Part shown: positions 47,312 to 55,434 of the stretch, in pieces | Numbering within the stretch: position 1 is the stretch's first letter | Layout: each line of letters starts with the position of its first letter | NCBI RefSeq assembly: GCF_000972865.1 | Contig: NZ_CP011144.1 | Coordinates: forward strand, 3,779,118 to 3,843,117 | Origin: Pseudoxanthomonas suwonensis | Lineage (GTDB): Bacteria; Pseudomonadota; Gammaproteobacteria; Xanthomonadales; Xanthomonadaceae | Length of the DNA stretch: 64,000 nucleotides | Reading direction: 5' to 3' | The notes under the pieces: model-generated | What the model was told of the DNA's origin: nothing | What the model saw: only the letters and a program-made list of their open reading frames with translations | Database searches by the model: none | Program-made: the position numbers and the translations under genes

Positions 47312-47823
47312 CCGATCGCCATGCCAGAAGCCATGGCAACGAACCGGATGCGGCACGGGTTGCGGCCGCGGCTACCCAATGCGGCCGAACCGGCGTTCCA
47401 GCCAGTCGGTCAGCGGAACGACGATCACTTTCACCTCGGGGCCGTACCTGGATGTACGAGGTAACGCCCATTTTCGGTCCAGCGCCAGCCGGCCCAGGTG
47501 TGGTTGCCATGTCCGATCATGCTGCCGTCTCCTGAGTGCGTGAATTAGTCAAATCCTGAAGGGAGAGCAGGCGATGGACATGGATCTGGTTTACACGATA
47601 CTCGCCGCGAATTCGCACGGCACCACGAACACTGATGATAGTGATAGCCCCAGGGTCAGGTCAGGGCGCAATACCACGACACGGTGGTGGAGGTGCTGGA
47701 GAGGATTAGGGGTGTTGTCGGACGGGAAACGAGGAGTTGTCTAACGCAGCTATACAGCCGTTTCCGATTTTCTGTTTTTCCCCAAGATGAGATTCGCCAA
47801 GGATTCCAGAGGAATGGTGAGAA
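47312..47823. other. Remnant-rich start of the island
   Basis: About 510 bases with no intact gene but with several broken ones: a minus-strand remnant at 47372-47520 and a plus-strand broken gene at 47574-47827. GC content falls from here on, marking the left side of the island. Confidence 0.5.
47372..47520 (-). pseudogene. Possible phage-type small protein remnant
   Basis: A minus-strand ATG at 47520 with a CAGGAGAC ribosome site opens MIGHGNHTWAGWRWTENGRY and stops after 29 codons at 47431. A second frame then continues EVKVIVVPLTDWLERRFG to a stop at 47372. The two halves resemble the WxGW start and VKVVVVDLADW end of small phage-derived Xanthomonadaceae proteins (DUF3653-like), joined with a shift and probably a missing middle. 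The match is from memory of the family pattern, so the call is weak. Confidence 0.3.
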
Positions 47824-47827
47824 ATGA
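47574..47827 (+). pseudogene. Broken gene overlapping the lipoprotein gene
   Basis: An ATG at 47574 with GGGAGAGCAGGCG before it opens MDMDLVYTILAANSHGTTNT. A different frame carries EVLERIRGVVGRETRS and QDEIRQGFQRNGEK up to a TGA at 47825-47827, which overlaps the ATG of the lipoprotein gene (ATGA). The amino-acid make-up of both parts looks like protein, and one or more base changes near 47640-47665 would join them. It is probably the frameshifted partner of the lipoprotein gene. No family is recognised. Confidence 0.4.
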
Positions 47828-48453
47828 ATGCCAAGGCTGAAAATATGGGGAAAGTGCGATCGACACCACTTCTTTGGAGTGCGAGGATCTTATTGCTTGG
47901 GAGTATATTTCTTGCGCTCACGGCATGCAGCAAGTACGAGCCCCCGAAGCCGCCGGATGTGGAATGGAATGAGCGCCCGGTTGATGCTTACGTTGCGACG
48001 CTGAAGGTCGAGGGACTGGATGAAGCCTATACGGTGACGGCGAATGCATATTTCTCGATCAATAATCGGCGAGATTGCCTACCGATTGACAGGCGGCGAT
48101 CACTTGGTGGAAGCCGTCACTACCATTCAGAACGCCGAGATATTCCCATTGTCAGAGTCTCCCCTGATTCTTACAAGATCGTGTTTTACGCAGACTGGAT
48201 CAAGAGCGGCGACTACTATGGGCTGGGTGATTGTCATTGGCATGGGTCGCCAGCGTTTGAGATTCGCAGACCATCTTCACAAGGAATATATGCAGTCGCA
48301 ATTTTTCATGAAGGGGAAGTTGCGGAACTCAATTGCTTAAGTCACACAGTCAGTACTGAAGACATACGAAGAACATGTGCAATTATGAGACCTGGCGATG
48401 CACCAGACTCCAGGAAATCATTCACTGTTTCCACAACCTTTACTAAGGAGTAG
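47824..48453 (+). CDS. Island lipoprotein of unknown function
   Basis: A 209-residue lipoprotein (lipobox LTAC, Cys near 37, after a long charged N-terminus; a shorter start at ATG 47848 is possible). The mature part is rich in Tyr, Asp and Cys (RDCLPIDRR, GDCHWHG, LNCLSHT, RRTCAIM), with no known domain. Codon use and GC are far lower than in the first 47 kb, a sign of transfer. Its ATG overlaps the stop of a broken upstream gene. A pair of toxin or effector gene plus immunity lipoprotein would look like this in Xanthomonadaceae, but nothing here proves it. Confidence 0.65.
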   Translation: MNAKAENMGKVRSTPLLWSARILLLGSIFLALTACSKYEPPKPPDVEWNERPVDAYVATLKVEGLDEAYTVTANAYFSINNRRDCLPIDRRRSLGGSRHYHSERRDIPIVRVSPDSYKIVFYADWIKSGDYYGLGDCHWHGSPAFEIRRPSSQGIYAVAIFHEGEVAELNCLSHTVSTEDIRRTCAIMRPGDAPDSRKSFTVSTTFTKE

Positions 48454-48845
48454 GGCAGGGTCAGCAGCATCGCGTAGTCACGCAGACCCTGGAACGTGTC
48501 CAGCGGCAGCAGCCCAAGCACCCGGCCGCCTCCTCGTCGCTCAACCAGTGCGGCAGTCTGGCCCGCGGGATCTTGACCCGCTCGCACGCCGGCACGTCGT
48601 GGAAGACCTCCGCGTACCGGTAGGACGCCCACAGGGCCTTGATTGATGTCCAGGTTCACCGTGGCCAACACGGTGCGCAGCCGACGGCGGTGCAGCCAGC
48701 GCCGGACTAGGTGCAAGTCCAACATGCCCGGGCGACCCGCCAGCCGCCAGCCAGTGGTCAACGGCACGCTGCGTGTCGGCGGCGTAACCCTCGACCACCG
48801 GGAAGCGCGCAAACCGCTTAAGCGCGGCCTGGTTCTCTAACTCAG
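48454..48845 (-). pseudogene. Tyrosine recombinase (integrase) remnant
   Basis: Read on the minus strand, three frames in turn give pieces of a XerC/D-like recombinase: ENQAALKRFARFPVVEGYAA with a following DTQRAVDHWL (core-binding domain), RRWLHRRRLRTVLATVNLDI, and RARLPHWLSDEEAAGCLGLL with TFQGLRDYAMLLTLPYS (start of the catalytic domain). The Arg of the first catalytic box lies in GLRDYAM. The catalytic HxxR and Tyr are missing because the sequence stops at the lipoprotein gene. It is a decayed, truncated integrase, left from an earlier integration. Confidence 0.6.
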
Positions 48846-48907
48846 TTTTATCAATGGGCGAGAATTTTTGAAAAACTTTTAAAATCCAATGGTTGTGAGA
48901 TTTTTAT

Positions 48908-49714
48908 TCAGCAAAACATGCGATTCCAGCGAAGAACTAGCGTTAAATGGTCACGAACGTAGGCAGTTTGCGCTGTTGGGCCACGAACTTTTGCGGCTCG
49001 GCTTATCGTGATTCGCTCCTGCTCGGCCTTGCGACGTAACCAGAGTTCCGCCAGTGCGACCTTCGCAAATGCCATTTCTGGTTGGGTCTCGGCGACTTTG
49101 CGAAGCGACAGATCAAAAGCCTCGTCGAGACTCCTGTTGGCCGCAGGGCCGCGCGGAAAGGGTATCTGCCGATCCAGGCCGAGGCATGCAACGAGCACCT
49201 CCGGTCCCCGTCCCGCCATGGCAAGGTGCAGCAGTCCAGCGGAAAGACCGGAAATAAAATTGGGATTGCGGTGGCCCAGCGCCATACACCCCAGGTACTT
49301 TCCGAACAGTTCGGGTGAGAGCGCCGCGAGGCGGCTGCCCACGAACCGGAGGCCGTCCTTCGAAACGGTGAGCGCTTTCACGATGTCGCCGTCGCGGACT
49401 TGCTTCATGCGATTGGCGACATTCGGATGCAGCTCAGCGATCAGTGCGAGGGTCTGGTCGATGGGAACGTGGCCTTCGAGCCACTTCTTGCAGGTTCCTG
49501 TTGGCAACGAGCGTTTAGTTGCTTGCGGTTCGCTCCCGGATTGGATTGACCTGCGCTCAGCTCGGGCCCGAGGCGAGAAAGCCAATGCCCGTTCCATTGC
49601 GGTGGTGCCGTACACACCGCCCAGCGCCTCGGCTGCCGCCGCAAAGACCATGCGGCCAGCGATCAAGCGGGCCTCGGGATCCAGGATCCGAGTGGGCACG
49701 CGGCGTCGAGGCAT
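48908..49714 (-). CDS. Unknown protein divergent from the transposition operon
   Basis: A 268-residue protein of no family that I recognise. It begins MPRRRVPTRILDPEARLIAG and has a basic segment KRSLPTGTCKKWLEGHVPID (about 67-86) that could be a DNA-binding helix, then several amphipathic helices and a basic C-terminus. It has no PD-(D/E)XK pattern, so it is not an evident TnsA. It reads away from the operon that holds the transposase, and the two start regions share a short gap with a palindrome (49738-49767). This layout is usual for a regulator or accessory protein of a mobile element. Intermediate GC matches the island. Confidence 0.6.
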   Translation of the reverse strand: MPRRRVPTRILDPEARLIAGRMVFAAAAEALGGVYGTTAMERALAFSPRARAERRSIQSGSEPQATKRSLPTGTCKKWLEGHVPIDQTLALIAELHPNVANRMKQVRDGDIVKALTVSKDGLRFVGSRLAALSPELFGKYLGCMALGHRNPNFISGLSAGLLHLAMAGRGPEVLVACLGLDRQIPFPRGPAANRSLDEAFDLSLRKVAETQPEMAFAKVALAELWLRRKAEQERITISRAAKVRGPTAQTAYVRDHLTLVLRWNRMFC

Positions 49715-49737
49715 GAGCCTCCGAACTTAACAATCGT

Positions 49738-49767
49738 GGTAAAGAACGTACCGGTACCAACTTTACC
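49738..49767. promoter_or_regulatory. Palindromic operator-like site in divergent start region
   Basis: GGTAAAG (49738-49744) and CTTTACC (49761-49767) flank the perfect palindrome GTACCGGTAC (49748-49757). It lies 24 bases from the ATG of the minus-strand gene at 49714 and 20 bases before the plus-strand ATG at 49787. A dimeric repressor site is plausible. Confidence 0.5.
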
Positions 49768-49786
49768 CTTCTTTGGCGAGCTGGGA

Positions 49787-50101
49787 ATGGATAACGTTAG
49801 GAGCATGGCCCCATCATCTCCAGAATCCACGGCCGCCTTAGATATCAACATCGAGGCATTGCAGCAGCGCTTTGGCATGGTTGTTGCGGGGCGTGACCTG
49901 GTGCGCCTGCTCGGCTATCGCACGTCGGCGGCCTTTCGCCAAGCGGTGCATAGGCAATCGCTCGGCGTTCGAACCTTCTTCATTCTTGGACGGCGCGGGC
50001 GCTGCGCTCGCACGTCCGATATCGCGCGCTGGGCTTTCGAGCACGGCGCGCCCCTGATACAAGGAGCGGAGTTCAAGTCGACCCCGGGTCGCTCCGAATA
50101 A
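49787..50101 (+). CDS. Small HTH-like protein before the transposase gene
   Basis: A protein of 104 residues if the ATG at 49787 is used (a GTG at 49736 would read through the palindrome, and ATG 49805 with AGGAG is also possible). The core VVAGRDLVRLLGYRTSAAFR is a winged-helix or MerR-like DNA-reading segment, followed by RRGRCARTSDIARWAFEHG. Such small proteins often precede tnsB/tniA genes in Tn7-like and integrative elements; a regulator or accessory role is inferred. The transposase gene starts 176 bases downstream. Confidence 0.6.
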   Translation: MDNVRSMAPSSPESTAALDINIEALQQRFGMVVAGRDLVRLLGYRTSAAFRQAVHRQSLGVRTFFILGRRGRCARTSDIARWAFEHGAPLIQGAEFKSTPGRSE

Positions 50102-50277
50102 AAAAAGGGCGGTCCGTCGGGTTGCGTCCGTCGGATCGCCCATGACGAAGACACTCTGTGGCGCCCCCGTCGTCGTCATTGTCCGCGGCGAAACCTTCCA
50201 CCGTCAAGCGTTCGCTCGCCGGATAAGCCCGGGTGTCGCCTTGTCACGCCTTGTCACGCGTGAACAGGGAGTTTCCC

Positions 50278-52146
50278 ATGGCCAATACGCCCGAAATTGA
50301 GACATCGGCACCACCGACTGCGCCGCACGCGAAGCGTGGTGCCGCGGTTATGCGGGTGAAGAAAGGAGTACTGGTGGTGTGCGAAGGGCGCGCCGCCAAG
50401 GTGTTGGCGATCGTCTCTGCATCGCAAATCTGGGTCAGCTACTTGGGCACCGACGACCACCAGTGGGTCAGTCTCGAGGCGCTGTCGCCGTACGAAGAAT
50501 CTGACCCGTCCACGCCGGCTCCGGCTGAAGTTAGAGTCGAAGACGACCTCGAGTTCGAACGCGCCGCCGAATGGACACGGATCTTCGATCGCTACATGGA
50601 CTGTCCGGCGCTTCCGCCTGACGTTAAGGAACAAATCGGGAAAGAGATGGGAGTCAGTCGGCGCACAGTAGAGCGCCACTTCAATTTGTACCAATTCGAT
50701 CCTAGCGCTCGCAGCCAACTTCCGTGCAAGTCGGGCCCGGAGAAGGGCACTTCTCATCTGGGCAAGGCCAAGCTGGCGATTGTCGACAAGGCGATCGAGG
50801 AACGGTATCGCGTAGAAGAGCGAGGCTCTATTCAGGCCACCACCGATTTGGCGGGAGCGCGTTGCGCTGCCGCGGGTCTGGAGGCACCCTGCTACAACAC
50901 TGTGCTGGCGCGCATCAAGACTCTGGACCGCTGGAAGCTGGCGCGCGAACGCCACGGTCGTGTTCGTGGCGATGCCAAGGCCGGTCCCGCCGGTTCCGGA
51001 ATCCCGGGCAAGAGTGACATTAAGCCGCTTGACTTCGTGCAGATGGACCACGCGATCGTCGACGTGATCGTGGTCGACCCTGAGACGCGCGAAGAAATAG
51101 GACGGCCCTGGATCACGCTGGCCATCGATATCGCCACTCGCTGTATCCTCGGCTTCTACCTGACCTTCGACGCCCCTTCGCAAACAAGCGTCGCGATCAC
51201 GCTTGAGCAGTGCTGCCTGCCCAAGGATGCGTGGCTGAAGGGCTTGGGTGTCTCCGATCCATGGCTGCCCTTCGGTCTGATGAAGGTTATCGGCTGGGAT
51301 AACGCCAAATGTTTCCGCAATACCAATCTAATCAATGCGTGTCGCGAGCATGACATTAATCCCCGCTATCGGAAGGTGCGTAATCCGGTCCACGGCGCCC
51401 ACATCGAACGCGTAATCGGCACCTACATGGGGCGCATCCACCTAATCAAGGGAACGACCTTCTCGAACACAAAGGATCGCGAGGACTACAAGAGCGGAAA
51501 GAAGGCCATCATGACCTTGCAAGAGCTCGAGCTATGGACGATTCACGAGATCAACGGCCGCTACCACAACACCGAGCACGGTGGCCTGGAGCGTACGCCG
51601 CTAGAGGCTTGGAACGAGGCTTGGATGCAGGACGGGGTGACTCGGCTTCCTCCCATCCCCGCGGACCGGCGTGATTTTCGACTTTCCTTGTTCCCCCGCA
51701 TCCAGCGCACGGCAGGACGCGAGGGCATTCAGCGCTTCAATATAAAGTATTGGGACGAAGGCCTGATTCCTCTGATTGGGGATAAGCGCAAGTTTTGGGT
51801 GGCCCACGATCCACGCAATATCAGCCGCGTCTACGTGCTGGTAGGAAGTACTTGGATTGACGTTCCCTGGCGCGATCGCACCCGTGCACCCATTGCCTTG
51901 TGGGAGTGGGTGCGCGCCAAGCGAGAGCTACGCAAGAGGCACAACGGCCCGGTCAGTAACGCCGCGGCCTTCAAGCACATCGAGGCTCAGCGCGAAATCG
52001 AGAAGAAGGCTGCGAAAAAAACGCGCCAGCAGCGGCGTGACCAACAACGTCGCCCCGAAGACGACCGACCCAAGGCCAGGGTTCACGCCGTGGACTATGG
52101 TGACGCCCCAGTACTGCTTTCCAACCCTCTGGCAGGACGGCCATGA
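50278..52146 (+). CDS. DDE transposase of TnsB/TniA type
   Basis: The catalytic transposase of a Tn7/Tn5053-like element; 622 residues from ATG 50278, which has AGGGAG six bases before it. An N-terminal region with helix-turn-helix segments (IGKEMGVSRRTVERHFNLYQ) should bind the element ends. The retroviral-integrase fold has D257 (QMDHA), D341 (GWDNA) and E377 (HIERV): 35 residues separate the last two, a perfect DD35E spacing. A Mu-transposase C-terminal beta-barrel follows (about 470-540), then a basic tail that would contact the ATPase. Its stop overlaps the ATG of the ATPase gene (ATGA). Without TnsA, it would nick only 3-prime ends and give copy-in cointegrates, as known for Tn5053 and type V-K systems. 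Confidence 0.9.
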   Translation: MANTPEIETSAPPTAPHAKRGAAVMRVKKGVLVVCEGRAAKVLAIVSASQIWVSYLGTDDHQWVSLEALSPYEESDPSTPAPAEVRVEDDLEFERAAEWTRIFDRYMDCPALPPDVKEQIGKEMGVSRRTVERHFNLYQFDPSARSQLPCKSGPEKGTSHLGKAKLAIVDKAIEERYRVEERGSIQATTDLAGARCAAAGLEAPCYNTVLARIKTLDRWKLARERHGRVRGDAKAGPAGSGIPGKSDIKPLDFVQMDHAIVDVIVVDPETREEIGRPWITLAIDIATRCILGFYLTFDAPSQTSVAITLEQCCLPKDAWLKGLGVSDPWLPFGLMKVIGWDNAKCFRNTNLINACREHDINPRYRKVRNPVHGAHIERVIGTYMGRIHLIKGTTFSNTKDREDYKSGKKAIMTLQELELWTIHEINGRYHNTEHGGLERTPLEAWNEAWMQDGVTRLPPIPADRRDFRLSLFPRIQRTAGREGIQRFNIKYWDEGLIPLIGDKRKFWVAHDPRNISRVYVLVGSTWIDVPWRDRTRAPIALWEWVRAKRELRKRHNGPVSNAAAFKHIEAQREIEKKAAKKTRQQRRDQQRRPEDDRPKARVHAVDYGDAPVLLSNPLAGRP

Positions 52147-53039
52147 CCACCGCCCCCACTGATCTCTCAGACGCGGCCCGTGCATTGCTGCAAGCCACGA
52201 CAATGCAAAAGGTCGACTGGATTTTGGCCGATGCTTGGGTGCACACACCCACGACGACTATCGCTTTTCAGTGGATGGCGTACATGCATCGCTGTGGCGT
52301 GGTGATGCGGCCGCCCTGCCTGCACCTTATCGCCGAAGGCGGCATGGGAAAGACGGCCGTACTGCTGGCTTACACCGAACTGCATCCGGTACAACAAACG
52401 CCGGACGATCCGCTTCGGCTTCAGCGCCCAATCGTCTACGTCGAATGCAAGCCAGAGCACCAAGGGGAGCGGGGCGTACGGCACGCGATTCTGAAGGCCT
52501 GCTGGCCTAGCGCCACGCACATTAGGGGTACGGAGGAGGAGGTCGATTCCACGCTGCGCGCGCAGGGGGTGCGCATGCTGTTGCTTGACGAGTTCGGCGA
52601 GCTGACCAAGGCCGGCGCAGCCAGCCATCGGCGTGCATTGTCGGAACTCAAGCGCCTCAGCAATACCGCACGTGTCGGGATCGTGGCCGCCACGGTGACC
52701 AACTTGGCACATGTGCTCGACGTGGATCAACAGTTTGCCAGCCGCTTCAAGCGCAAGATCACCATCTCGCCTTGGGCGCTGTCGAACGACCTGCGCAACT
52801 TCGTCTACGGTCTGCAGCGCAACCTGCCATTCCCGGAGCGCTCGCAGCTGGACGATCGCCAGTGCCTGCCGTTGATCGCCCAGCACAGCGAGGGAAATAC
52901 CAAGGAAATTGTCGAGGTGATCCGACTGGCGGCACTGCATGCGCTTGAAGCGGATGCGGCGCACATTTCCCATGACAGCCTCGTACTGGCCATCGAAAGC
53001 CCGACCCCGCCGAGTGTGGCTCTGCGGAGGGTGGCATGA
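52143..53039 (+). CDS. AAA+ ATPase of TnsC/TniB type
   Basis: The regulator ATPase that links target selection to the transposase; 298 residues. Walker A AEGGMGKT has Lys 70, Walker B MLLLDEFGEL has D149-E150, and a sensor motif VAATVTNLAHV follows. SRFKRKITISPW is the arginine-finger region typical of TniB. The small size and lack of long extensions fit TniB/TnsC of TnsA-less elements. It overlaps the transposase gene by ATGA and ends in an ATGA overlap with the first tniQ gene, so all four proteins should be made in coupled translation. Confidence 0.88.
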   Translation: MTTAPTDLSDAARALLQATTMQKVDWILADAWVHTPTTTIAFQWMAYMHRCGVVMRPPCLHLIAEGGMGKTAVLLAYTELHPVQQTPDDPLRLQRPIVYVECKPEHQGERGVRHAILKACWPSATHIRGTEEEVDSTLRAQGVRMLLLDEFGELTKAGAASHRRALSELKRLSNTARVGIVAATVTNLAHVLDVDQQFASRFKRKITISPWALSNDLRNFVYGLQRNLPFPERSQLDDRQCLPLIAQHSEGNTKEIVEVIRLAALHALEADAAHISHDSLVLAIESPTPPSVALRRVA

Positions 53040-53755
53040 AAGTCGAGCATTGGGCCGCGCTGGGAGCACGCCGCGGCGCGGGCGAGTCGTTGGCCTCCTG
53101 GTTGCGGGCTAGTCCCTTAGGTGCGGAGGCCTTTGGCGTGCCTCCCACGTCCGAGCTAGGTGTGGGCTCATTGTTCTGCCCGGCCTGCCATGTGGACGAA
53201 ATGGGTCGACGTCGGTGGTACACGCGTGAAGACTGGCCTGTGGACGGCGTTGTGTGCGCGACCCATGCCTTGCCGCTGCTGCGCTGCGAAACAGCGCCAG
53301 CCCGGCTGTGGGGGCGGCGCTGGTCGAAGACGCTGCGGGACGAATTTCGTGCTCTGGGCATGTGGTCCCAGCAAGTTCAGGTGCACGCGGTCGGCGATGC
53401 GATCGCGCATGCTGTCTGCGCGCGGAGCGATCCGCGGGTGGCCCATTCCCGCGCCTGGACCGAAGCGCAGTGGCACCTGTGGGCGAGTGGGTGGCCCGTG
53501 CGGACCGCTCCGCGATTCCCTCGCCGTGGCCCCCTGACTCCAGTGCTTCAGTTCGATCGTTTGGCGCTAGCAGCGATCGTTCACCGCGTGTTCGTCGCGT
53601 TGGATATCGGGCAAGAGACGGGTTGGCCGGCGCTGCCGATCCGCGCTCGGGCGTTAGCCTGGCTGGAAGGTCGGATCGGGCGGGTGCATCCGCATTGGCG
53701 GCCGCGTCTGGCGCTGTGCTTTCGCGACGCGACGTGGTCAAAGTCGCGGACATGA
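53036..53755 (+). CDS. TniQ family protein 1 (short)
   Basis: A 239-residue TniQ protein. The N-terminal signature GESLASWLRASPLGAEAFG is characteristic, followed by a zinc finger: FCPACHVDEMGRRRW, with DWPVDGVVCATHALPLLRC. The C-terminal half is helical with IRARALAWLEGRIG. TniQ proteins help place AAA+ filaments at the target; the short type corresponds to the general TniQ of Tn5053 and CAST systems. The gene overlaps those on both sides by four bases (ATGA). Confidence 0.85.
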   Translation: MKVEHWAALGARRGAGESLASWLRASPLGAEAFGVPPTSELGVGSLFCPACHVDEMGRRRWYTREDWPVDGVVCATHALPLLRCETAPARLWGRRWSKTLRDEFRALGMWSQQVQVHAVGDAIAHAVCARSDPRVAHSRAWTEAQWHLWASGWPVRTAPRFPRRGPLTPVLQFDRLALAAIVHRVFVALDIGQETGWPALPIRARALAWLEGRIGRVHPHWRPRLALCFRDATWSKSRT

Positions 53756-55107
53756 CGCGACTGCAGATTGTCCTCAGTCGCATTAGCCGCGAGGACGAGT
53801 CGGGGGCGTACCTGCCGTTGCTTGCGGACGAGACGGTGGCTAGTTGGGCCCGTCGGCAACCCGGCGTCTGCCTGCATTCCGAATCGCTAGAGAAGGATAC
53901 GTTTGGACAGCTGATTATCGACCTACCCGAGTTGCCGCGCACGTTGCAGGAACAGCTGCAACGCGCCGCCCAGCCGCCGGACGACTGGTTGCTGCTACCA
54001 CACCAGCGTACGTTGCAGTGCCCGCGTTGCCTTGCCGAAGACTGGGCGCAGGGTGTGCCGGCCTACAACCGACGAGCCTGGTGTGTCGCTTGGAGAACCT
54101 GCTGCCCGCGGCATGGGCCCCTGTTTGATACCGACAATCACAAGACGCCGCCCAGATGGATGCGCCTGCTCGAGAGTCCACGGTGGACCGGGCAGGAGCT
54201 GTGCATCAGGCGCCACCGACCAAATGGGGTATTGCTGCGTTTCTCGCTCGGCGCAGATCGCCGTGCGATCCATTTGGAAACGGCTCTCGCCGGCCGACAG
54301 CACGGCGCGTGGTTTCCGAAGGGAATGACCCAAACCACGTTGCGAGCGATCTACCGCGAGCTCGTTTCGGACTTACTTGACCAGGTCTACTTGGCCCATG
54401 ACGGACCGGAGGATCAGCATCCTAATCCTGGATTCAATCGTGCGAAGAACGGCAATCGCTTCGCGATCAATGTCCTCGCCGAAGCGATCTTGTCCGAGTG
54501 GACAGCTACGCCGCTGCCGACGTCCGCGCTAGCGCTGCGTACGCCGCTACTGGTGCGGGCAATTGGCTGGGGCGAGGACCGTCCACTGCGCGTGCGAACT
54601 GGGCAGGTGCTGCTCCATGGGCCTACTGAGCGGACGCACTCGCTGGCGCATTACGATGCGTTGCTCCGGAAAGAGGATTACGCTCGGCTCGCGAAACCGA
54701 CAGATGACGAGTGTGTCGGCTATCTGACCTTGCCGGAGGCTCGCCTTCTAGGATTGTCCTGTAGCGAGACGATCACCGTCCTTACGCGAATGACTGCGCA
54801 AGGACGGTTCTTGGCCTTTGATGCCCGACGCGGATGCCTGGTCGAAAACCGCTCCTTGCCCCAGCAAGCGCACCTGACGCCGGAGCAGGTCCCCACGAGC
54901 GTGATGTTGCCCGCGTGGGCCTTTCGTCCGCCGCCATCCCTTGGCATGAACGCGGTGTCGGATGAATTGCGCGACCTGCTAGGAGCGAAGTCACCCGATT
55001 CGAAGTTGCGTGATGCCGCTCGGCAGAGACGCCGGCATCGAAATGAGCGAAATAACGTGCGGTTTTCTCCCGCGCGCCGCGGCGACGAAGCCACTTCGGA
55101 CGACTAG
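53752..55107 (+). CDS. TniQ family protein 2 (long, TnsD-like)
   Basis: A second, longer TniQ-like protein of 451 residues. A zinc-binding region at about 83-120 has LQCPRCLAEDW, RRAWCVAWRTCCPRHGPLF. The C-terminal half is longer than in TniQ 1 and holds a helix-turn-helix-like segment (TLPEARLLGLSCSETITVL, about 323-341) and a basic tail (AARQRRRHRNERNNVRF). In Tn7 the long TniQ (TnsD) reads a fixed chromosomal site, so this protein is the likely target selector. The ATG at 53752 overlaps the TniQ 1 stop. An open frame to 53254 is only an overlap with TniQ 1 and is not used. It is the last gene of the operon. Confidence 0.8.
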   Translation: MTRLQIVLSRISREDESGAYLPLLADETVASWARRQPGVCLHSESLEKDTFGQLIIDLPELPRTLQEQLQRAAQPPDDWLLLPHQRTLQCPRCLAEDWAQGVPAYNRRAWCVAWRTCCPRHGPLFDTDNHKTPPRWMRLLESPRWTGQELCIRRHRPNGVLLRFSLGADRRAIHLETALAGRQHGAWFPKGMTQTTLRAIYRELVSDLLDQVYLAHDGPEDQHPNPGFNRAKNGNRFAINVLAEAILSEWTATPLPTSALALRTPLLVRAIGWGEDRPLRVRTGQVLLHGPTERTHSLAHYDALLRKEDYARLAKPTDDECVGYLTLPEARLLGLSCSETITVLTRMTAQGRFLAFDARRGCLVENRSLPQQAHLTPEQVPTSVMLPAWAFRPPPSLGMNAVSDELRDLLGAKSPDSKLRDAARQRRRHRNERNNVRFSPARRGDEATSDD

Positions 55108-55434
55108 AGAACATCGATGGGTTGCTGGAGGGGAGGGAGACTAAGAGTAGAGATTTTCGGTAACCCGAAGGCCGCTTTCGCCCAAGGGCGGGCATCCTGG
55201 TGAGGAGGGGATTAGAGATGGTTATCGAAGAAAAATGCACACAGACCGATTCCTTTTCCTGTCAGAATTCGGGCCAGATAGAGGAGCCTCCAATTCCACT
55301 ATTCGGCCTCCGAAACGTAATGCCCCCAAATTTGGGGTGAGTTGAGCGGATGCTCCTCTTCAAGTACCGTAGGGCCATGTCGACCTTCCGCCGCCCTAGC
55401 TACAGCCGAATACCGGTCTGATCGCAACGATCAT
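55108..55434. other. Gap with palindromes, likely right end of the element
   Basis: About 327 bases between the operon and the tRNA-like gene, with no gene. It holds several hairpins: TTCGG-TAAC-CCGAA at about 55155-55168, CGCCCAAGGGCG near 55179-55190, TTCGG-CCT-CCGAA near 55301-55315, and CCCCAAATTTGGGG at 55324-55337. If the element ends here, its right terminal repeats should be in this stretch, but I could not match a terminal inverted repeat to the left side. Confidence 0.45.
55324..55337. repeat. Perfect palindrome CCCCAAATTTGGGG
   Basis: A perfect 14-base palindrome with an AT-rich centre, 97 bases before the tRNA-like gene. It may be an operator or part of a promoter-terminator region. 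Confidence 0.5.

Noticed and set aside
48908..49714. The divergent 268-residue protein as TnsA
   Set aside because: No PD-(D/E)XK endonuclease pattern is visible, and TnsA normally lies upstream of TnsB in the same direction.
53254..53751. N-terminal extension of the long TniQ protein
   Set aside because: This part of the open frame overlaps the short TniQ gene in another frame; the ATG at 53752 with an ATGA overlap fits the operon pattern.
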